A stretch of DNA of 64,000 nucleotides from the NCBI GenBank assembly GCA_022797295.1, contig JAAWKH010000001.1, positions 62,001-126,000 on the forward strand, read 5' to 3'. This document shows positions 41,397-50,892 of this stretch, in pieces. Under the pieces are notes generated by a model that saw only the letters and a program-made list of their open reading frames with translations, made no database searches and was not told the DNA's origin. This DNA comes from Peptococcaceae bacterium (GTDB lineage Bacteria; Bacillota; Dehalobacteriia; UBA4068; UBA4997). The stretch's first letter is position 1. Each line of letters opens with the position of its first letter. The position numbers and the translations under genes were made by a program.

Positions 41397-44108
41397 TTAA
41401 TTGTTTAATTCCTGCTGCCATTTTTCGATGTATAACAAGGCTTCAATGGGCCGCAGGTTGCTTAATTGTAGCTGCTTGATTTCCTCCAGCACCGGCGATG
41501 TTGGTGCGGATTCTGCCGGCGTTTGGCAGGCCTCAGTTGACAGTTCTGTCGGCAGGCTGCCGCTGATTTGCGGGCTTTCTGCGCCGGCGCTTTCCAACTG
41601 ATGCAGAATTTCATCCGCCCGTTTGGTCACCACGGCTGGCAGGCCAGCCAATTTGGCTACATGCACGCCATAGCTTTTGTCGGTGCCGCCGGGCACAATT
41701 TTACGCAGAAAGACTACTTCATTGCCTTTGTCCCGCACTTGCACGGAAAAATTCTGAACCTGCGGGTGGCTTGCCGCCAGCTCAATCAGCTCGTGATAAT
41801 GGGTGGCGAACAGGGTTTTGGGGCAGGCCTCCGGCCGTAACAGGTATTCCGAAACTGCCCAGGCAATGCTTAGGCCGTCATAGGTGCTGGTGCCGCGGCC
41901 GATTTCATCCAGAATAACCAGGCTTTGGCTGGTGGCGCTGCGCAGAATGTTGGCGGTTTCGCTCATCTCCACCATAAAAGTGCTTTGGCCAGCGGAAAGG
42001 TCGTCGCTGGCGCCAACGCGGGTGAAGATACGGTCAATGCGGCCGATATGAGCTCGCTCCGCTGGAATATAGCTGCCAATGCGGGCCAAAATCACGGCCA
42101 GCGCCACTTGCCGCATATAGGTTGACTTGCCGGCCATATTGGGGCCGGTAATTAGGGCGAAGCGTTGGTTTTCGTTTTTTAGTTCGGTATCGTTGGGAAT
42201 ATAGTTTTCCCGGCCAATGGCTAGCTCCACCATTGGGTGACGAGCGGCTTGCAGGGTAAGGTTGTCGCTATCGTCCACCTGTGGGCGGCAGTAGCCGTTT
42301 TCATCTGCAAGGCGAGCAAGCCCGGCCAGGCAATCCAGAATAGCCACGCATTTAGCAGTGTGCTGAATGCGCGCCGTCTGGTTGATAATTTCCTCCCGCA
42401 GGCCGGCCAAAAGCCGCTGTTCAATGGTTTGCAAGCGTTCGCCGGCGCTCAGCAGCTTTTCCTCCAGCTCCTTTAGCTCGGTGGTGCTGAAGCGTTCGCT
42501 GTTTGCCAGGGTTTGCCGTCGGTCATAATCTTCTGGCACCAGGTTTAAGCTACCCTTGCGCACTTCAATATAGTAACCAAAAACCTTGTTATAGCAAATG
42601 CGCAAGGCTTTAATGCCGGTGCGTTCCCGTTCTTTGGCTTCCAGGGCCAAAATCAAATCGGAGCTTTCCGTTTGCAGGCGGCGCAGTTCATCTACCTCGG
42701 CATTGCAACCAGGCTTGATGATTTTGCCGCCGGTCTTGTCCTTTTTGCTTCCCAGTTTGGGTTGGCCTTCCGCTGTTGGCTCGTCAAACAAGGTGTCCTC
42801 TATTTTTTGCCAAACGTCTTGCAAATTGTCAAATTGTTGATATAACTGACGGAAAATATCAGCCTGTAAGGAAACCATAGTTTTTTCCAACTGGGGCAGC
42901 AGGGCAAAGGAATGTTTCATTGCCAGCAAATCCCTTGGCGTGGCGTTGCCGTAAACTACACGACTAATTAAGCGCTCAATGTCGGCAATATTTTTTAGGG
43001 CGGCTCGCATTTGTTCATGCAACAGCGGTTGGGCTAAAAGCTCCTGAATACCATCCAGACGCATATTTACCATAGCGCTGTTGAGCAGGGGTTTTTCCAG
43101 CCATTGCCGCAGCAGACGCGAGCCGGGAGCAGTCAGGCATTTGTCACAAACGCCAAACAGGGAACCAGCCTTTTTGCCGGTGTTCACTGCGGCCGTCAGC
43201 TCCAGGTTGCGGCGGCAGTTGGCGTCTAAAATCAGGAAATTATCAATATGATAAACCTGCAACTTATTTAGATAGGTTAAATCGCGCTTTTGCGTTAGCT
43301 GACAAAAGTAGAGTAGGGCTGCCGCCGCTTGCACCGCGCCGGGCAAATCGGCCAGGCCCAAAGCCTGTAATGATGGCAGTTTGAAGTGTGTTAAAAGCAA
43401 AGTCTCGGCATTTTTGCGCACAAAAAATTCATCCTTGGCCGGGCTGATGGTGACGCTGCCGTTAAGATCCCAGGCGTGGGCGGTGAAGTAGGGCTCATCT
43501 AGCAGGGCCTTTGGCAAAATGCACTCCCTGGGGGCGATGGCCGCCAGCTCATCGCCAATTTGGGCCAAAGCGTCCTCGGCGTTGGTTTGAGCCGCAAAAA
43601 ATTCACCAGTGGAAATATCCGCATAAGCCAGGCCGTAGCCCTTGGCCAGCGGAAAAACTGCCGCCAGATAGTTGGCGCCGTCCTCCGGCAAAAGCTCGCT
43701 GTCCATTAGGGTGCCCGGGGTGATGACCCGGATAACCTCCCGCTTTACCAGGCCTTTAGCCAGCTTTGGGTCCTCCATCTGCTCACAGATAGCCACCTTA
43801 AAGCCTTGTTCCATCAGTTTGGTTAGGTAAACGTCGGCCGCGTGGTAAGGCACGCCGCACATGGGCATTGCATTTTCCGCCTTACCTTTGGTGTTGCGGG
43901 CGGTTAGGGTGATGTTCAGCGCCTTGGAGGCCACCAGCGCGTCATCGCCAAACATCTCATAAAAATCACCCATGCGGTAAAACAGCAGGCAATCCTGATA
44001 ATCCTTTTTAATTTCGGCGTATTGGGTTTGCATCGGGGTTTGGGGCGCGCCGTCAGATTTTTTGGCGTTTTGTTTTTTCGTTTGCTTTATATTATCGTTG
44101 TTTTTCAC
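41397..44108 (-). CDS. mutS: DNA mismatch repair protein MutS
   Basis: About 903 residues. A GTG at 44108 is 6 bases after GGAG and gives MKNNDNIKQTKKQ; it is favoured over an upstream TTG with no site. The mismatch-reading motif is DFYEMFGDDA; the ATPase has Walker A ITGPNMAGKSTYMRQ, LDEIGRGTSTYDG and the C-terminal THYHEL. A Lys/Gln-rich N-terminal extension of about 25 residues precedes the usual start (MQTQYAEIKKDY). The tail carries the MutL/clamp-region helix PIEALLYIEKWQQEL. Confidence 0.95.
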   Translation of the reverse strand: MKNNDNIKQTKKQNAKKSDGAPQTPMQTQYAEIKKDYQDCLLFYRMGDFYEMFGDDALVASKALNITLTARNTKGKAENAMPMCGVPYHAADVYLTKLMEQGFKVAICEQMEDPKLAKGLVKREVIRVITPGTLMDSELLPEDGANYLAAVFPLAKGYGLAYADISTGEFFAAQTNAEDALAQIGDELAAIAPRECILPKALLDEPYFTAHAWDLNGSVTISPAKDEFFVRKNAETLLLTHFKLPSLQALGLADLPGAVQAAAALLYFCQLTQKRDLTYLNKLQVYHIDNFLILDANCRRNLELTAAVNTGKKAGSLFGVCDKCLTAPGSRLLRQWLEKPLLNSAMVNMRLDGIQELLAQPLLHEQMRAALKNIADIERLISRVVYGNATPRDLLAMKHSFALLPQLEKTMVSLQADIFRQLYQQFDNLQDVWQKIEDTLFDEPTAEGQPKLGSKKDKTGGKIIKPGCNAEVDELRRLQTESSDLILALEAKERERTGIKALRICYNKVFGYYIEVRKGSLNLVPEDYDRRQTLANSERFSTTELKELEEKLLSAGERLQTIEQRLLAGLREEIINQTARIQHTAKCVAILDCLAGLARLADENGYCRPQVDDSDNLTLQAARHPMVELAIGRENYIPNDTELKNENQRFALITGPNMAGKSTYMRQVALAVILARIGSYIPAERAHIGRIDRIFTRVGASDDLSAGQSTFMVEMSETANILRSATSQSLVILDEIGRGTSTYDGLSIAWAVSEYLLRPEACPKTLFATHYHELIELAASHPQVQNFSVQVRDKGNEVVFLRKIVPGGTDKSYGVHVAKLAGLPAVVTKRADEILHQLESAGAESPQISGSLPTELSTEACQTPAESAPTSPVLEEIKQLQLSNLRPIEALLYIEKWQQELNN

Positions 44109-44172
44109 AATTAACTCCAAATCAGTTTCTAAATAAGACAAAATATTACTAAAAACAATAAATAAAAAATGA

Positions 44173-44201
44173 TTGACTATTCAGACAAAAAAGTATACTA
44201 T
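44173..44201 (+). promoter_or_regulatory. Promoter of the ttcA-like gene
   Basis: TTGACT (44173-44178), 17 bases, TACTAT (44196-44201). It predicts a start near 44208, which supports the TTG start at 44266. Confidence 0.55.
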
Positions 44202-44265
44202 TATAATAAAATTCGGCAGGTTGGTAAAATTTCCTGCCTTAAAAGCAGCAAAGAGGTGGCTTAAA

Positions 44266-45021
44266 TTGAGCGCAGCAGAAAAAAAAATTATGAAATATTT
44301 CCGGCGGGCGGTAATTGATTACGACCTGTTGGGTGATGAGCAGGGCGTGCTGGTGGGCCTTTCCGGCGGCAAAGACAGCCTGACCTTGCTTTGTATGCTA
44401 AAGCTGTTTTTGCGCAGCTCTAAATATAAATATCCATTGGCGGCCGGTTATGTTGATTTGGGCTTTGGCGCGGATATTGAGCCGTTGCGCCAGTTTTGCC
44501 GCCGGCTGGAGGTGCCGCTGCTGGTGGAACCCACCGCTATCAGTCAAATTGTTTTTGATTACCGGCAGGAGCAAAATCCGTGCTCGCTTTGCGCTAATAT
44601 GCGCCGGGGCGCCTTAAACAGCTTGGCCGTGCGGCACGGCTTTGCCAAGGTGGCGTTGGGCCATCATCTGGACGACGTGGCGGAAACGGTGCTGCTAAAT
44701 ATGTGCTTCAATGCTAGGGTGGATTGCTTTAAGCCCAAAACCTGGCTTTCCAGCCGAGAAATTACGGTTATTAGGCCGCTTGTGTACGTAGATGAGCGCA
44801 GCATCGCCACCTATGCTCGCCAGCAGCAGCTTCCAGTTATCAACAGCTGTTGCCCGGCTAACGGGCGCACCAAAAGGCAGGATATGAAAGAAGCCTTGAG
44901 TCAAATTCAGGGGTTTGCGCCTATCGCTAAAAATCGCATTTTGGCCGCTTTGCAAAATCTGCCCGGTAATGAATGGCATGATATGTTGCGTCAACGGCCG
45001 GACACTAACGGCAAAGCCTAG
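44266..45021 (+). CDS. TtcA-like tRNA 2-thiolation enzyme (PP-loop ATPase)
   Basis: 251 residues from a TTG at 44266, 7 bases after GAGGTGG. PP-loop LVGLSGGKDSLTLL activates the base with ATP; C-x-x-C in PCSLCANMRRG and a later Cys pair (SCCPANGR) are the positions that hold the Fe-S cluster or carry sulfur in TtcA/TtuA proteins. Likely makes 2-thiocytidine or another 2-thio base in tRNA; the exact target is not decided by sequence. Convergent with rqcH, overlapping by 4 bases. Confidence 0.85.
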   Translation: MSAAEKKIMKYFRRAVIDYDLLGDEQGVLVGLSGGKDSLTLLCMLKLFLRSSKYKYPLAAGYVDLGFGADIEPLRQFCRRLEVPLLVEPTAISQIVFDYRQEQNPCSLCANMRRGALNSLAVRHGFAKVALGHHLDDVAETVLLNMCFNARVDCFKPKTWLSSREITVIRPLVYVDERSIATYARQQQLPVINSCCPANGRTKRQDMKEALSQIQGFAPIAKNRILAALQNLPGNEWHDMLRQRPDTNGKA

Positions 45022-46805
45022 ATTTCCTCCGCCTCTGGCGTTAAATCAGCCGGGCGTACGTACAATGTTTGTTGCTCAAAGTAAATAACCATACCTGGGC
45101 GGGCGCCGTTGGGCTTTTTTACATTGTGAACCTCAGTGTAATCCACCGGCACTTTGTCTGCCTGCCGGGCTTGGCTATGCCAGGCGGCCAATGCGGCGGC
45201 TTCCAGCAGGGCGTTTTCTGTAAAAGGTCTGTTGGCTTCTCGCTTTAAAATTACGTGGCTGCCGGGAATTTTTTGCGTGTGTAGCCAGATGTCGTCCGGG
45301 GCGGCCAGCTTGGTAGTTAAACGGTCGTTCTGGCGGTTGTTACGGCCCAGCAGCAGCAAAAAGCCATCCGTGGTGCGAAAACGGCGGGGCTGATTGGCGG
45401 CGGCGTTTGGTTTGGTTACCTTTTGTTTGCCGTCGGCCTTGCTGGCTTTGCTGCTTAAATAGCCTGCTGCGCGTAATTCCTGCTCCAGGGCTTGCAAATC
45501 GGCCAAATTTTCCGCCTCCGTCAGGGCGGCGCTGAGGCTTTGCAGATAATCAAACTCGGCCCGGTTCAGTTCCAACTGTCGGGTTATTTGTTTTTCGGCA
45601 TTTTTGGCCTTGTTGTAGCGGTGGAAGTAACGCTTGGCATTCTCCGCTGGTGAAAGCTCTGGCTTCAGGCTGATTTTCACCAGCTCATCTGGGTTGTAAA
45701 AGCTGGGCAACTCCGTTTGTTTTTGGCCGGGTTGCAGTAAATGCAGGTAGGCGGTCAGCAGTTCGCCGGCATTTTTGAATTTTTCTGCATTGCCGGCGGC
45801 TTCCAAGTCGGTTTCTTCCAACTTTATTTTTTTGCGTAAACGCTGCTCCTCTTTATCCACCAGCTTGGCCAGCCGGCGGTGCTCATTGTCAAAGGCCTGG
45901 CGTTCCTCGCGGGCCTGATAAAAATGGTCAAGAGCCTGGCTCAGACTGGCAAATTGCGGCTGCTCAAGGTTTGCCTTGGATTGCAGCGGTAGCGGGTAAA
46001 AGCCTTGATAAACATCTTGCGGTTGGCCTGCTTGGTGCAGCAGCACTGCTTGAAATTGGCCCTCAGTTATAATTTGGTGCAGCTGTTGAATTTGCTGATT
46101 TAAGCGTTCCAGCTCATATGCGCCTAGCTCCTCACAATTTGCCAGGTTTTGCAGGCCAGCCCGATAGCAGATTTCCTGCGCCATTTGGCTGGATAGACCG
46201 CTGAGCCTGCTTTGTAACAGTCGGGCTGGCGGCAGGCTTAAATCGCCGGCCAAAAGCTGTGCGGCCAGCCTTTCCTCTGCTAGCGTGTGCCAAACGGGCA
46301 GCTCGCTTGCGGGCGGCGCCAGATAAGTAACCCCTGGCAAAACTTCCCGGTGGCGAGAAACATTGTGGGAATAACGCCGCGCCGCGTCGATAATTTGTCC
46401 AGATGGTGTGTCCAACAGCAGCAGGTTGCTGTGCTTGCCCATAATCTCCAACACTATGGTGCGGGCGGTGGGCGTGCCGATTTCATCATGGGCGGCAAAA
46501 TCCAGCCGCACAATGCGCTCGTCCGGCACCTGCTGCACAGCCAGCAGGCGGGCGTTTTCCAAATGTTTGCGCAGCACCATACAGAACAGCGGCGGTTTGG
46601 CCGGGTTCTCTGCGCTGTGTTCAGTTAGCTGTAAGCGGCCGTTTTCTGGATTGGCGCAAAGCAGCAGCCGGCGGTTGCCGGCCGGGCCGTATAGCCGCAG
46701 CATAATGGTGTGTTTGTCCGGTTGGTTAATTTTGGTTATCTTACAGCCCAGCAGCGTTTGGCAATCTTGCACGGCGGCGGCCAGGCATAGGCTGTCGAAT
46801 GGCAT
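45018..46805 (-). CDS. rqcH: Ribosome quality control protein RqcH (NFACT / fibronectin-binding-like)
   Basis: 595 residues. NFACT-N (about 1-190) opens MPFDSLCLAAAVQDCQTLLG; a helix-hairpin region and long coiled coil follow (about 290-440, KLVDKEEQRLRKKIKLEE); NFACT-R (about 460-570) has the signature DDIWLHTQKIPGSHVILK. RqcH binds stalled 50S-peptidyl-tRNA and adds C-terminal alanine tails as a degradation signal. Preceded by GGGAGG. Promoter with TTGTAA/TACAAT upstream. Confidence 0.93.
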   Translation of the reverse strand: MPFDSLCLAAAVQDCQTLLGCKITKINQPDKHTIMLRLYGPAGNRRLLLCANPENGRLQLTEHSAENPAKPPLFCMVLRKHLENARLLAVQQVPDERIVRLDFAAHDEIGTPTARTIVLEIMGKHSNLLLLDTPSGQIIDAARRYSHNVSRHREVLPGVTYLAPPASELPVWHTLAEERLAAQLLAGDLSLPPARLLQSRLSGLSSQMAQEICYRAGLQNLANCEELGAYELERLNQQIQQLHQIITEGQFQAVLLHQAGQPQDVYQGFYPLPLQSKANLEQPQFASLSQALDHFYQAREERQAFDNEHRRLAKLVDKEEQRLRKKIKLEETDLEAAGNAEKFKNAGELLTAYLHLLQPGQKQTELPSFYNPDELVKISLKPELSPAENAKRYFHRYNKAKNAEKQITRQLELNRAEFDYLQSLSAALTEAENLADLQALEQELRAAGYLSSKASKADGKQKVTKPNAAANQPRRFRTTDGFLLLLGRNNRQNDRLTTKLAAPDDIWLHTQKIPGSHVILKREANRPFTENALLEAAALAAWHSQARQADKVPVDYTEVHNVKKPNGARPGMVIYFEQQTLYVRPADLTPEAEEI

Positions 46806-46837
46806 AGAAGTTCCTCCCTAAATTTAAGTATTTATAT

Positions 46838-46866
46838 ATTGTACCTCTTTTGACGAACAATTACAA
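46838..46866 (-). promoter_or_regulatory. Promoter of rqcH
   Basis: Minus strand TTGTAA (46861-46866), 17 bases, TACAAT (46838-46843), 33 bases before the rqcH start. Confidence 0.5.
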
Positions 46867-46985
46867 GTTTTCTGTTGATTTTTTGCTCAGATTCTAATTT
46901 TTGTTACATTTTAGCAGGATTTTGCAGAAATTTTATAGAATAAATAAAAACCAATTTTAACAGAAGTAAAAAAGGGGTGGCAAGC

Positions 46986-47888
46986 TTGCTTAAAAGCATG
47001 ACAAGCTTTGGCCGGGGTGCGGCTGCCGGGGCCAATTTTAAGCTGACTGTGGAGCTGAAATCTGTCAACAATCGCTATTTGGAGGTTGTTGTGCATTCGC
47101 CGCGGCTGCTTTTGTTTTTGGAGCAGGCTATGAAAAGCCAGGTGGCTCAATTTGCTGCTCGTGGCAAGGTTGATGTTTTTGTGCAGCTGGAAAGTTTGGG
47201 CGAACGCACGCCGCGCTTAAAAACGGATAAAGCGCTGGCTGCGGCTTATTTGGAAGCGGCGCGGGAATTGGCAAACGCTTTAAAGCAACCGTTGGTTGTT
47301 AAGCTGACCTTGGAAAATTTGCTGACGTTGCCAGGGCTTTTAACGATGGAGCAGGCCAATGAGGTTGAAGAAGCGGAAAATCAGGCAGAGCTTACGCAGG
47401 TTTTGAATCAGGCTTTAAGCGAAGCTTTGCAAGCCTTTGCCGCAATGCGGGCCCAAGAGGGCGAGCGTTTGCAGACCGATTTGCTGCGCCGGGCTGAGGT
47501 TGTGACGGATTTGGTGCACCAGATTGACGGATTTGCTGAACAGGTTGTGGCGGAATATCAAACCAAGCTGCTAGCGCGAATTGGCGAGCTGTTGCCGGAG
47601 AATGTACCGTTGGATGAAACACGCCTGGCCAATGAGGTGGCTTACTTTGCGGACAGGGCTTGTATTAATGAGGAATTGGTGCGTTTGGAGAGCCATTTGG
47701 TGCAGTTGCGGCAGCTGTTGCAGGCTGAGGAACCGGTGGGCCGCAAGCTGGATTTTCTTTTGCAGGAACTAAACCGGGAAATCAACACGATTGGTTCCAA
47801 AGCCAACTCATTGCCGATTAATCAGCTGGTGATTGAAGCTAAAAGCGAGCTGGAAAAAATCCGGGAGCAAATTCAAAATATTGAGTAA
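46986..47888 (+). CDS. yicC: YicC-family endoribonuclease
   Basis: 300 residues. The TTG at 46986, 6 bases after GGGGTGG, gives MLKSMTSFGRG, the normal YicC start. YicC-N (about 1-155, with TVELKSVNNRYLEV) and the C-terminal DUF1732 domain (about 210-300, with VYFADR-like AYFADRACINEELVRLESH and KLDFLLQELNREINTIGSK) are complete. YicC proteins are RNases linked to small-RNA turnover. Typical neighbour of remA-gmk-rpoZ. Confidence 0.92.
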   Translation: MLKSMTSFGRGAAAGANFKLTVELKSVNNRYLEVVVHSPRLLLFLEQAMKSQVAQFAARGKVDVFVQLESLGERTPRLKTDKALAAAYLEAARELANALKQPLVVKLTLENLLTLPGLLTMEQANEVEEAENQAELTQVLNQALSEALQAFAAMRAQEGERLQTDLLRRAEVVTDLVHQIDGFAEQVVAEYQTKLLARIGELLPENVPLDETRLANEVAYFADRACINEELVRLESHLVQLRQLLQAEEPVGRKLDFLLQELNREINTIGSKANSLPINQLVIEAKSELEKIREQIQNIE

Positions 47889-47919
47889 TCCGAAACGTTT
47901 TAGATAGCCAAAATAGAGA

Positions 47920-47966
47920 TATAATTATACGGGCTAATTAAAATTGATTTTATAAGATTTTAATTA
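47920..47966 (+). promoter_or_regulatory. mIHF promoter -10 and 10-bp inverted repeat
   Basis: TATAAT at 47920-47925 has a poor -35. Just downstream TAATTAAAAT (47935-47944) and ATTTTAATTA (47957-47966) form a perfect 10-bp AT-rich inverted repeat, at the predicted start of the mRNA of the DNA-bending protein; it could be a self-binding site or a leader hairpin. Confidence 0.35.
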
Positions 47967-48005
47967 ATTTTGCATAAAGCAGAAAATGAAGAAAGGTTGT
48001 TATTT

Positions 48006-48317
48006 ATGTCTATTCCTAAGCTAAGCGCTGAGCAGCGAGCAAACGCCCTGCAAAAAGCTCAGCAAATGCGCACTGAGCGCATGATTCTTCGGCAGGAGCT
48101 GAAAACCGGCCGGATGACTTTGGCCGAGGTGTTGGAGCGTGCCGAGGAGGAGCTGGTGGGCAAAATGCGGGTGAAGTACCTGCTGGAAAGTCTGCCGCAG
48201 GTTGGTAAAATTACTGCCGCCAAATTGATGGCCGAAATTGGCATAGATGAGGTGCGCCGCGTTCAGGGGTTGGGGAGCCGCCAGAAAGCGGATTTGTTGC
48301 AACGATTTGCTGATTAA
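48006..48317 (+). CDS. Integration host factor, actinobacterial type (mIHF)
   Basis: 103 residues from the ATG at 48006, after AAAGG. A long basic N-terminal helix (about 15-45, RMILRQELKTGRM) leads into an H2TH-type helix-two-turn-helix: LLESLPQVGKITAAKLMAEI, then VRRVQGLGSRQKADLLQRF. This is the sIHF/mIHF fold known from Actinobacteria, where it bends DNA in the nucleoid and sits beside gmk; the same linkage is seen here (mIHF-remA-gmk). Unrelated in sequence to HU/IHF. Confidence 0.85.
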   Translation: MSIPKLSAEQRANALQKAQQMRTERMILRQELKTGRMTLAEVLERAEEELVGKMRVKYLLESLPQVGKITAAKLMAEIGIDEVRRVQGLGSRQKADLLQRFAD

Positions 48318-48326
48318 AGCTGTTGA

Positions 48327-48384
48327 ACCGTTAGGCGTTTGAGCCTAAAACTGAAAAAAGTGTATTTTAAGTTTTTAGAACGGT
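48327..48384 (+). other. Possible structured leader of remA
   Basis: ACCGTT (48327-48332) can pair with AACGGT (48379-48384), enclosing two further stems, TAGGC/GCCTA (48332-48347) and AAAACT/AGTTTT (48347-48375): a compact three-way junction in the 93-base gap before remA. Folding by eye only. Confidence 0.25.
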
Positions 48385-48410
48385 AGCAGGTAAAAAGGGA
48401 GGGGTTTTAA

Positions 48411-48710
48411 GTGACTTCATTGATTAATATCGGTTTTGGCAATATGGTTGCCGCTGAAAGGGTTATTGCCATCGTTAGCCCGGAATCCTCGCCTATTAAG
48501 CGGATTATTCAGGAGGCCCGCGAGGGGCAGGGCAGCTTGATTGATGCAACCTATGGCCGCCGCACGCGTGCGGTTTTGGTTATGGATAGCGGCCATATTG
48601 TGCTTTCGCCCATTCAGCCGGAAACCATCTCGCACCGTTTTGTGGATGTGACGGCGGCGGTTTCTGCCACCGCTTCAGTTCATGTGGATACGGAGGCGGC
48701 AAATGTCTAA
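48411..48710 (+). CDS. remA: Extracellular matrix regulator RemA (DUF370)
   Basis: 99 residues, GTG start after AGGGAGGGG. The family core is intact: [65 protein letters not shown]. In Bacillus RemA forms DNA-binding rings that activate matrix and osmoprotection genes. The gmk start lies inside its last codons. A 10-residue tail extends past the usual end. Confidence 0.92.
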   Translation: MTSLINIGFGNMVAAERVIAIVSPESSPIKRIIQEAREGQGSLIDATYGRRTRAVLVMDSGHIVLSPIQPETISHRFVDVTAAVSATASVHVDTEAANV

Positions 48711-49278
48711 ACAGACAGCACTTTATGTTATATCCGGCCCCTCAGGCGTTGGTAAAGGCACCGTTTGCAAGGCTTTGTTGGCTGAATTGGGCGAGGGGCC
48801 AAACCGCCAGCTTACGCTTTCCATATCAGCAACCACACGGCCGATGCGTCCTGGCGAGGTTGACGGCGTTAATTATCATTTTTTGAGCCAGGAAGATTTT
48901 TTGCGCCGGGTTGATAACGGTGAGTTTTTAGAATACGCCACGGTTTACGGCAATTACTATGGAACCTTGCGTAGCGCTGTGCAGCAGGAGTTGGCGGAGG
49001 GGCGCAATGTTTTGTTGGAAATTGATACCGACGGCGCCCGGCAAATAAAAAAGCTGATGCCGGAGGCGGAGCTGATTTTTTTAGCGCCACCCTCGCCGGA
49101 GGAGTTGTTGCGCCGTTTGCAGGGCCGCAACACGGACAGTGCGGCGGAAATTGCCCGCCGGCAACAATGCCTTGAGGCGGAGCTGGCTCAACAGGTATAT
49201 TATGACTATGTTGTGGTTAATGATGTAGTTGAGGATACAGTGGCGCAAATTCGTCAGATTATGGCCAAAGGGCTGTAA
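48703..49278 (+). CDS. gmk: Guanylate kinase
   Basis: 191 residues. The ATG at 48703, 6 bases after GGAGG, overlaps remA by 8 bases; coupled translation is likely. P-loop [13 protein letters not shown], then [19 protein letters not shown] (GMP-binding region) and [12 protein letters not shown]. It phosphorylates GMP to GDP. Confidence 0.95.
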   Translation: MSKQTALYVISGPSGVGKGTVCKALLAELGEGPNRQLTLSISATTRPMRPGEVDGVNYHFLSQEDFLRRVDNGEFLEYATVYGNYYGTLRSAVQQELAEGRNVLLEIDTDGARQIKKLMPEAELIFLAPPSPEELLRRLQGRNTDSAAEIARRQQCLEAELAQQVYYDYVVVNDVVEDTVAQIRQIMAKGL

Positions 49279-49294
49279 CATTAGGGAGGAAAAG

Positions 49295-49609
49295 ATGAAC
49301 AAGCCTTATATTGACAGTATTATTACTAAGAGCGATTCCAAATATCTTTTGATTGTGGCGGCTGCCAAGCGAGCCCGTCAGATTACGCTGACAGAACCGG
49401 AGCTGACTCGTTCCGGCAAAATCAATCCAGTTTCGGCGGCTTTGCATGAGATTAACGATGATGAGCTAAGCTGGGAAATTGGTCAGCCTCTTGCAGCTGA
49501 GGAGGCCGAGGCGGCTTTGCTGGAAGATGAAACTGTGTCGGAGGAGCCGGCAGAAGTATTGGAAGCCGCAGATATAGCGGAAGAAGCTGCGGAAACTTTG
49601 GTGGATTAG
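49295..49609 (+). CDS. rpoZ: RNA polymerase omega subunit
   Basis: 104 residues from the ATG at 49295, 6 bases after GGGAGG. The core KSDSKYLLIVAAAKRARQI and SAALHEINDDELSW fit the family. The last about 35 residues form a Glu/Ala-rich acidic tail not found in short omegas. Lies between gmk and coaBC, its usual place. Omega assists beta-prime folding and polymerase assembly. Confidence 0.92.
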   Translation: MNKPYIDSIITKSDSKYLLIVAAAKRARQITLTEPELTRSGKINPVSAALHEINDDELSWEIGQPLAAEEAEAALLEDETVSEEPAEVLEAADIAEEAAETLVD

Positions 49610-49613
49610 GGCA

Positions 49614-50849
49614 ATGGAAAAATTTGCAAACAAGAAAGTTGTGTTGGCTGTTAGCGGAGGCATTGCGGCTTACAAGGCGGCGGATGTGGCTAGCTGGCTG
49701 ACTAAAAACGGCGCTCAGGTACACTGCGTGCTGACCAAAGCAGCGACGGAATTTGTTTCGCCGTTGGTTTTGCAGTCTTTAACCGGTCATCCTGTGGTGC
49801 AGGATGAGTTTGTCACTGGGCCGGGCTGGGGGATAGTGCATATTGAACTGGCTGCGGAGGCGGATTTGTTGGCGGTTATACCAGCCACGGCCAATATTAT
49901 CGCTAAAATTGCCGCGGGCATTGCTGACGATGCGCTGACTTCCACTGTGTTGGCCGCCACCTGTCCGTTGTTTATGGCCCCAGCGATGAATACGCATATG
50001 TATGAAAACCCGGCTACTCAGCAAAATTTGCAAACTTTGCGCCAACGTGGTTGGCAGGTTATGTCGCCGGCCAATGGGCGTTTGGCTTGTGGTGCAGTGG
50101 GCCGGGGTAAGCTGCCGGCTGTGGAGGAGATTGAGCAGGAGTTGGAACGCCTGTTTTTGGCGGCCGGGACAAAGGCTGAGAAATCAGACCGCTTGGATTT
50201 GGCCGGCAAAAAGGTGCTGGTGACGGCCGGGCCAACCACAGAGGCCATTGACCCAGTGCGTTATATTAGCAACCGCAGCAGTGGCAAAATGGGCTATGCA
50301 GTGGCCAGTCAGGCGGCGGCGCGCGGCGCTGAGGTGTTGCTGGTCAGCGGGCCCACTGCTTTGCAGCCGCCGGCCGGGGTGCGTTTTGTACAGGTTGAAA
50401 GCGCCTGCCAGATGCGCGAAGCGGTGTTGGCGGAATATGCTAAATGTGATGTGGTGATAATGGCTGCCGCTGTGGCGGATTATCGAGTGGCGGAGCCGGC
50501 GGATCATAAAATTAAAAAAACTGGCGATAATCAGGAGATGACTTTGCGTTTGTTGCGTAATCCAGATATTTTGCAGGAGTTAGGCGAGACCAAACAGCAG
50601 CAGTTTTTGGTGGGCTTTGCTGCGGAAACGCATAATCTTGAGGAGTATGCCAGGGGAAAGCTAGCAGCCAAACACGCGGATTTGCTGGTGGCTAATGACG
50701 TTAGCCGGGCCGACGCTGGTTTTGACGTGGATACCAACCAGATTATTATTTTTGCCGCAGACGGCGGCCGGCAGGCTTATCCTTTGACAACTAAGTTGGC
50801 GGCCGCTGATTATATTTTGGATGCGGTTGTTGAAAAAATTAATATTTAA
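49614..50849 (+). CDS. coaBC: Bifunctional phosphopantothenoylcysteine decarboxylase / phosphopantothenate-cysteine ligase
   Basis: 411 residues. CoaC (about 1-180): VLAVSGGIAAYKAADVAS, the FMN-binding and catalytic-His segment GWGIVHIELAAEADL, APAMNTHMYENPATQ, GRLACGAVGRGKLP. CoaB (about 190-411): VLVTAGPTTEAIDPVRYISN, NRSSGKMGYAVA, AAAVADYRV, KIKKTGDN. Two steps of coenzyme A synthesis. Four bases after rpoZ. Confidence 0.95.
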   Translation: MEKFANKKVVLAVSGGIAAYKAADVASWLTKNGAQVHCVLTKAATEFVSPLVLQSLTGHPVVQDEFVTGPGWGIVHIELAAEADLLAVIPATANIIAKIAAGIADDALTSTVLAATCPLFMAPAMNTHMYENPATQQNLQTLRQRGWQVMSPANGRLACGAVGRGKLPAVEEIEQELERLFLAAGTKAEKSDRLDLAGKKVLVTAGPTTEAIDPVRYISNRSSGKMGYAVASQAAARGAEVLLVSGPTALQPPAGVRFVQVESACQMREAVLAEYAKCDVVIMAAAVADYRVAEPADHKIKKTGDNQEMTLRLLRNPDILQELGETKQQQFLVGFAAETHNLEEYARGKLAAKHADLLVANDVSRADAGFDVDTNQIIIFAADGGRQAYPLTTKLAAADYILDAVVEKINI

Positions 50850-50892
50850 GCAGTAAATTTGCTACATTATAAAATACGAGGAGGTATGAAAG

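Noticed and set aside
45018-45021. Overlap of the ttcA-like and rqcH stop codons as a regulatory feature
   Set aside because: A 4-base convergent overlap is common in compact genomes and no further structure was seen.
50850-50892. SAM riboswitch before metK, and likewise before metN (3016-3062)
   Set aside because: The gaps are too short and show none of the paired stems of S-box leaders.
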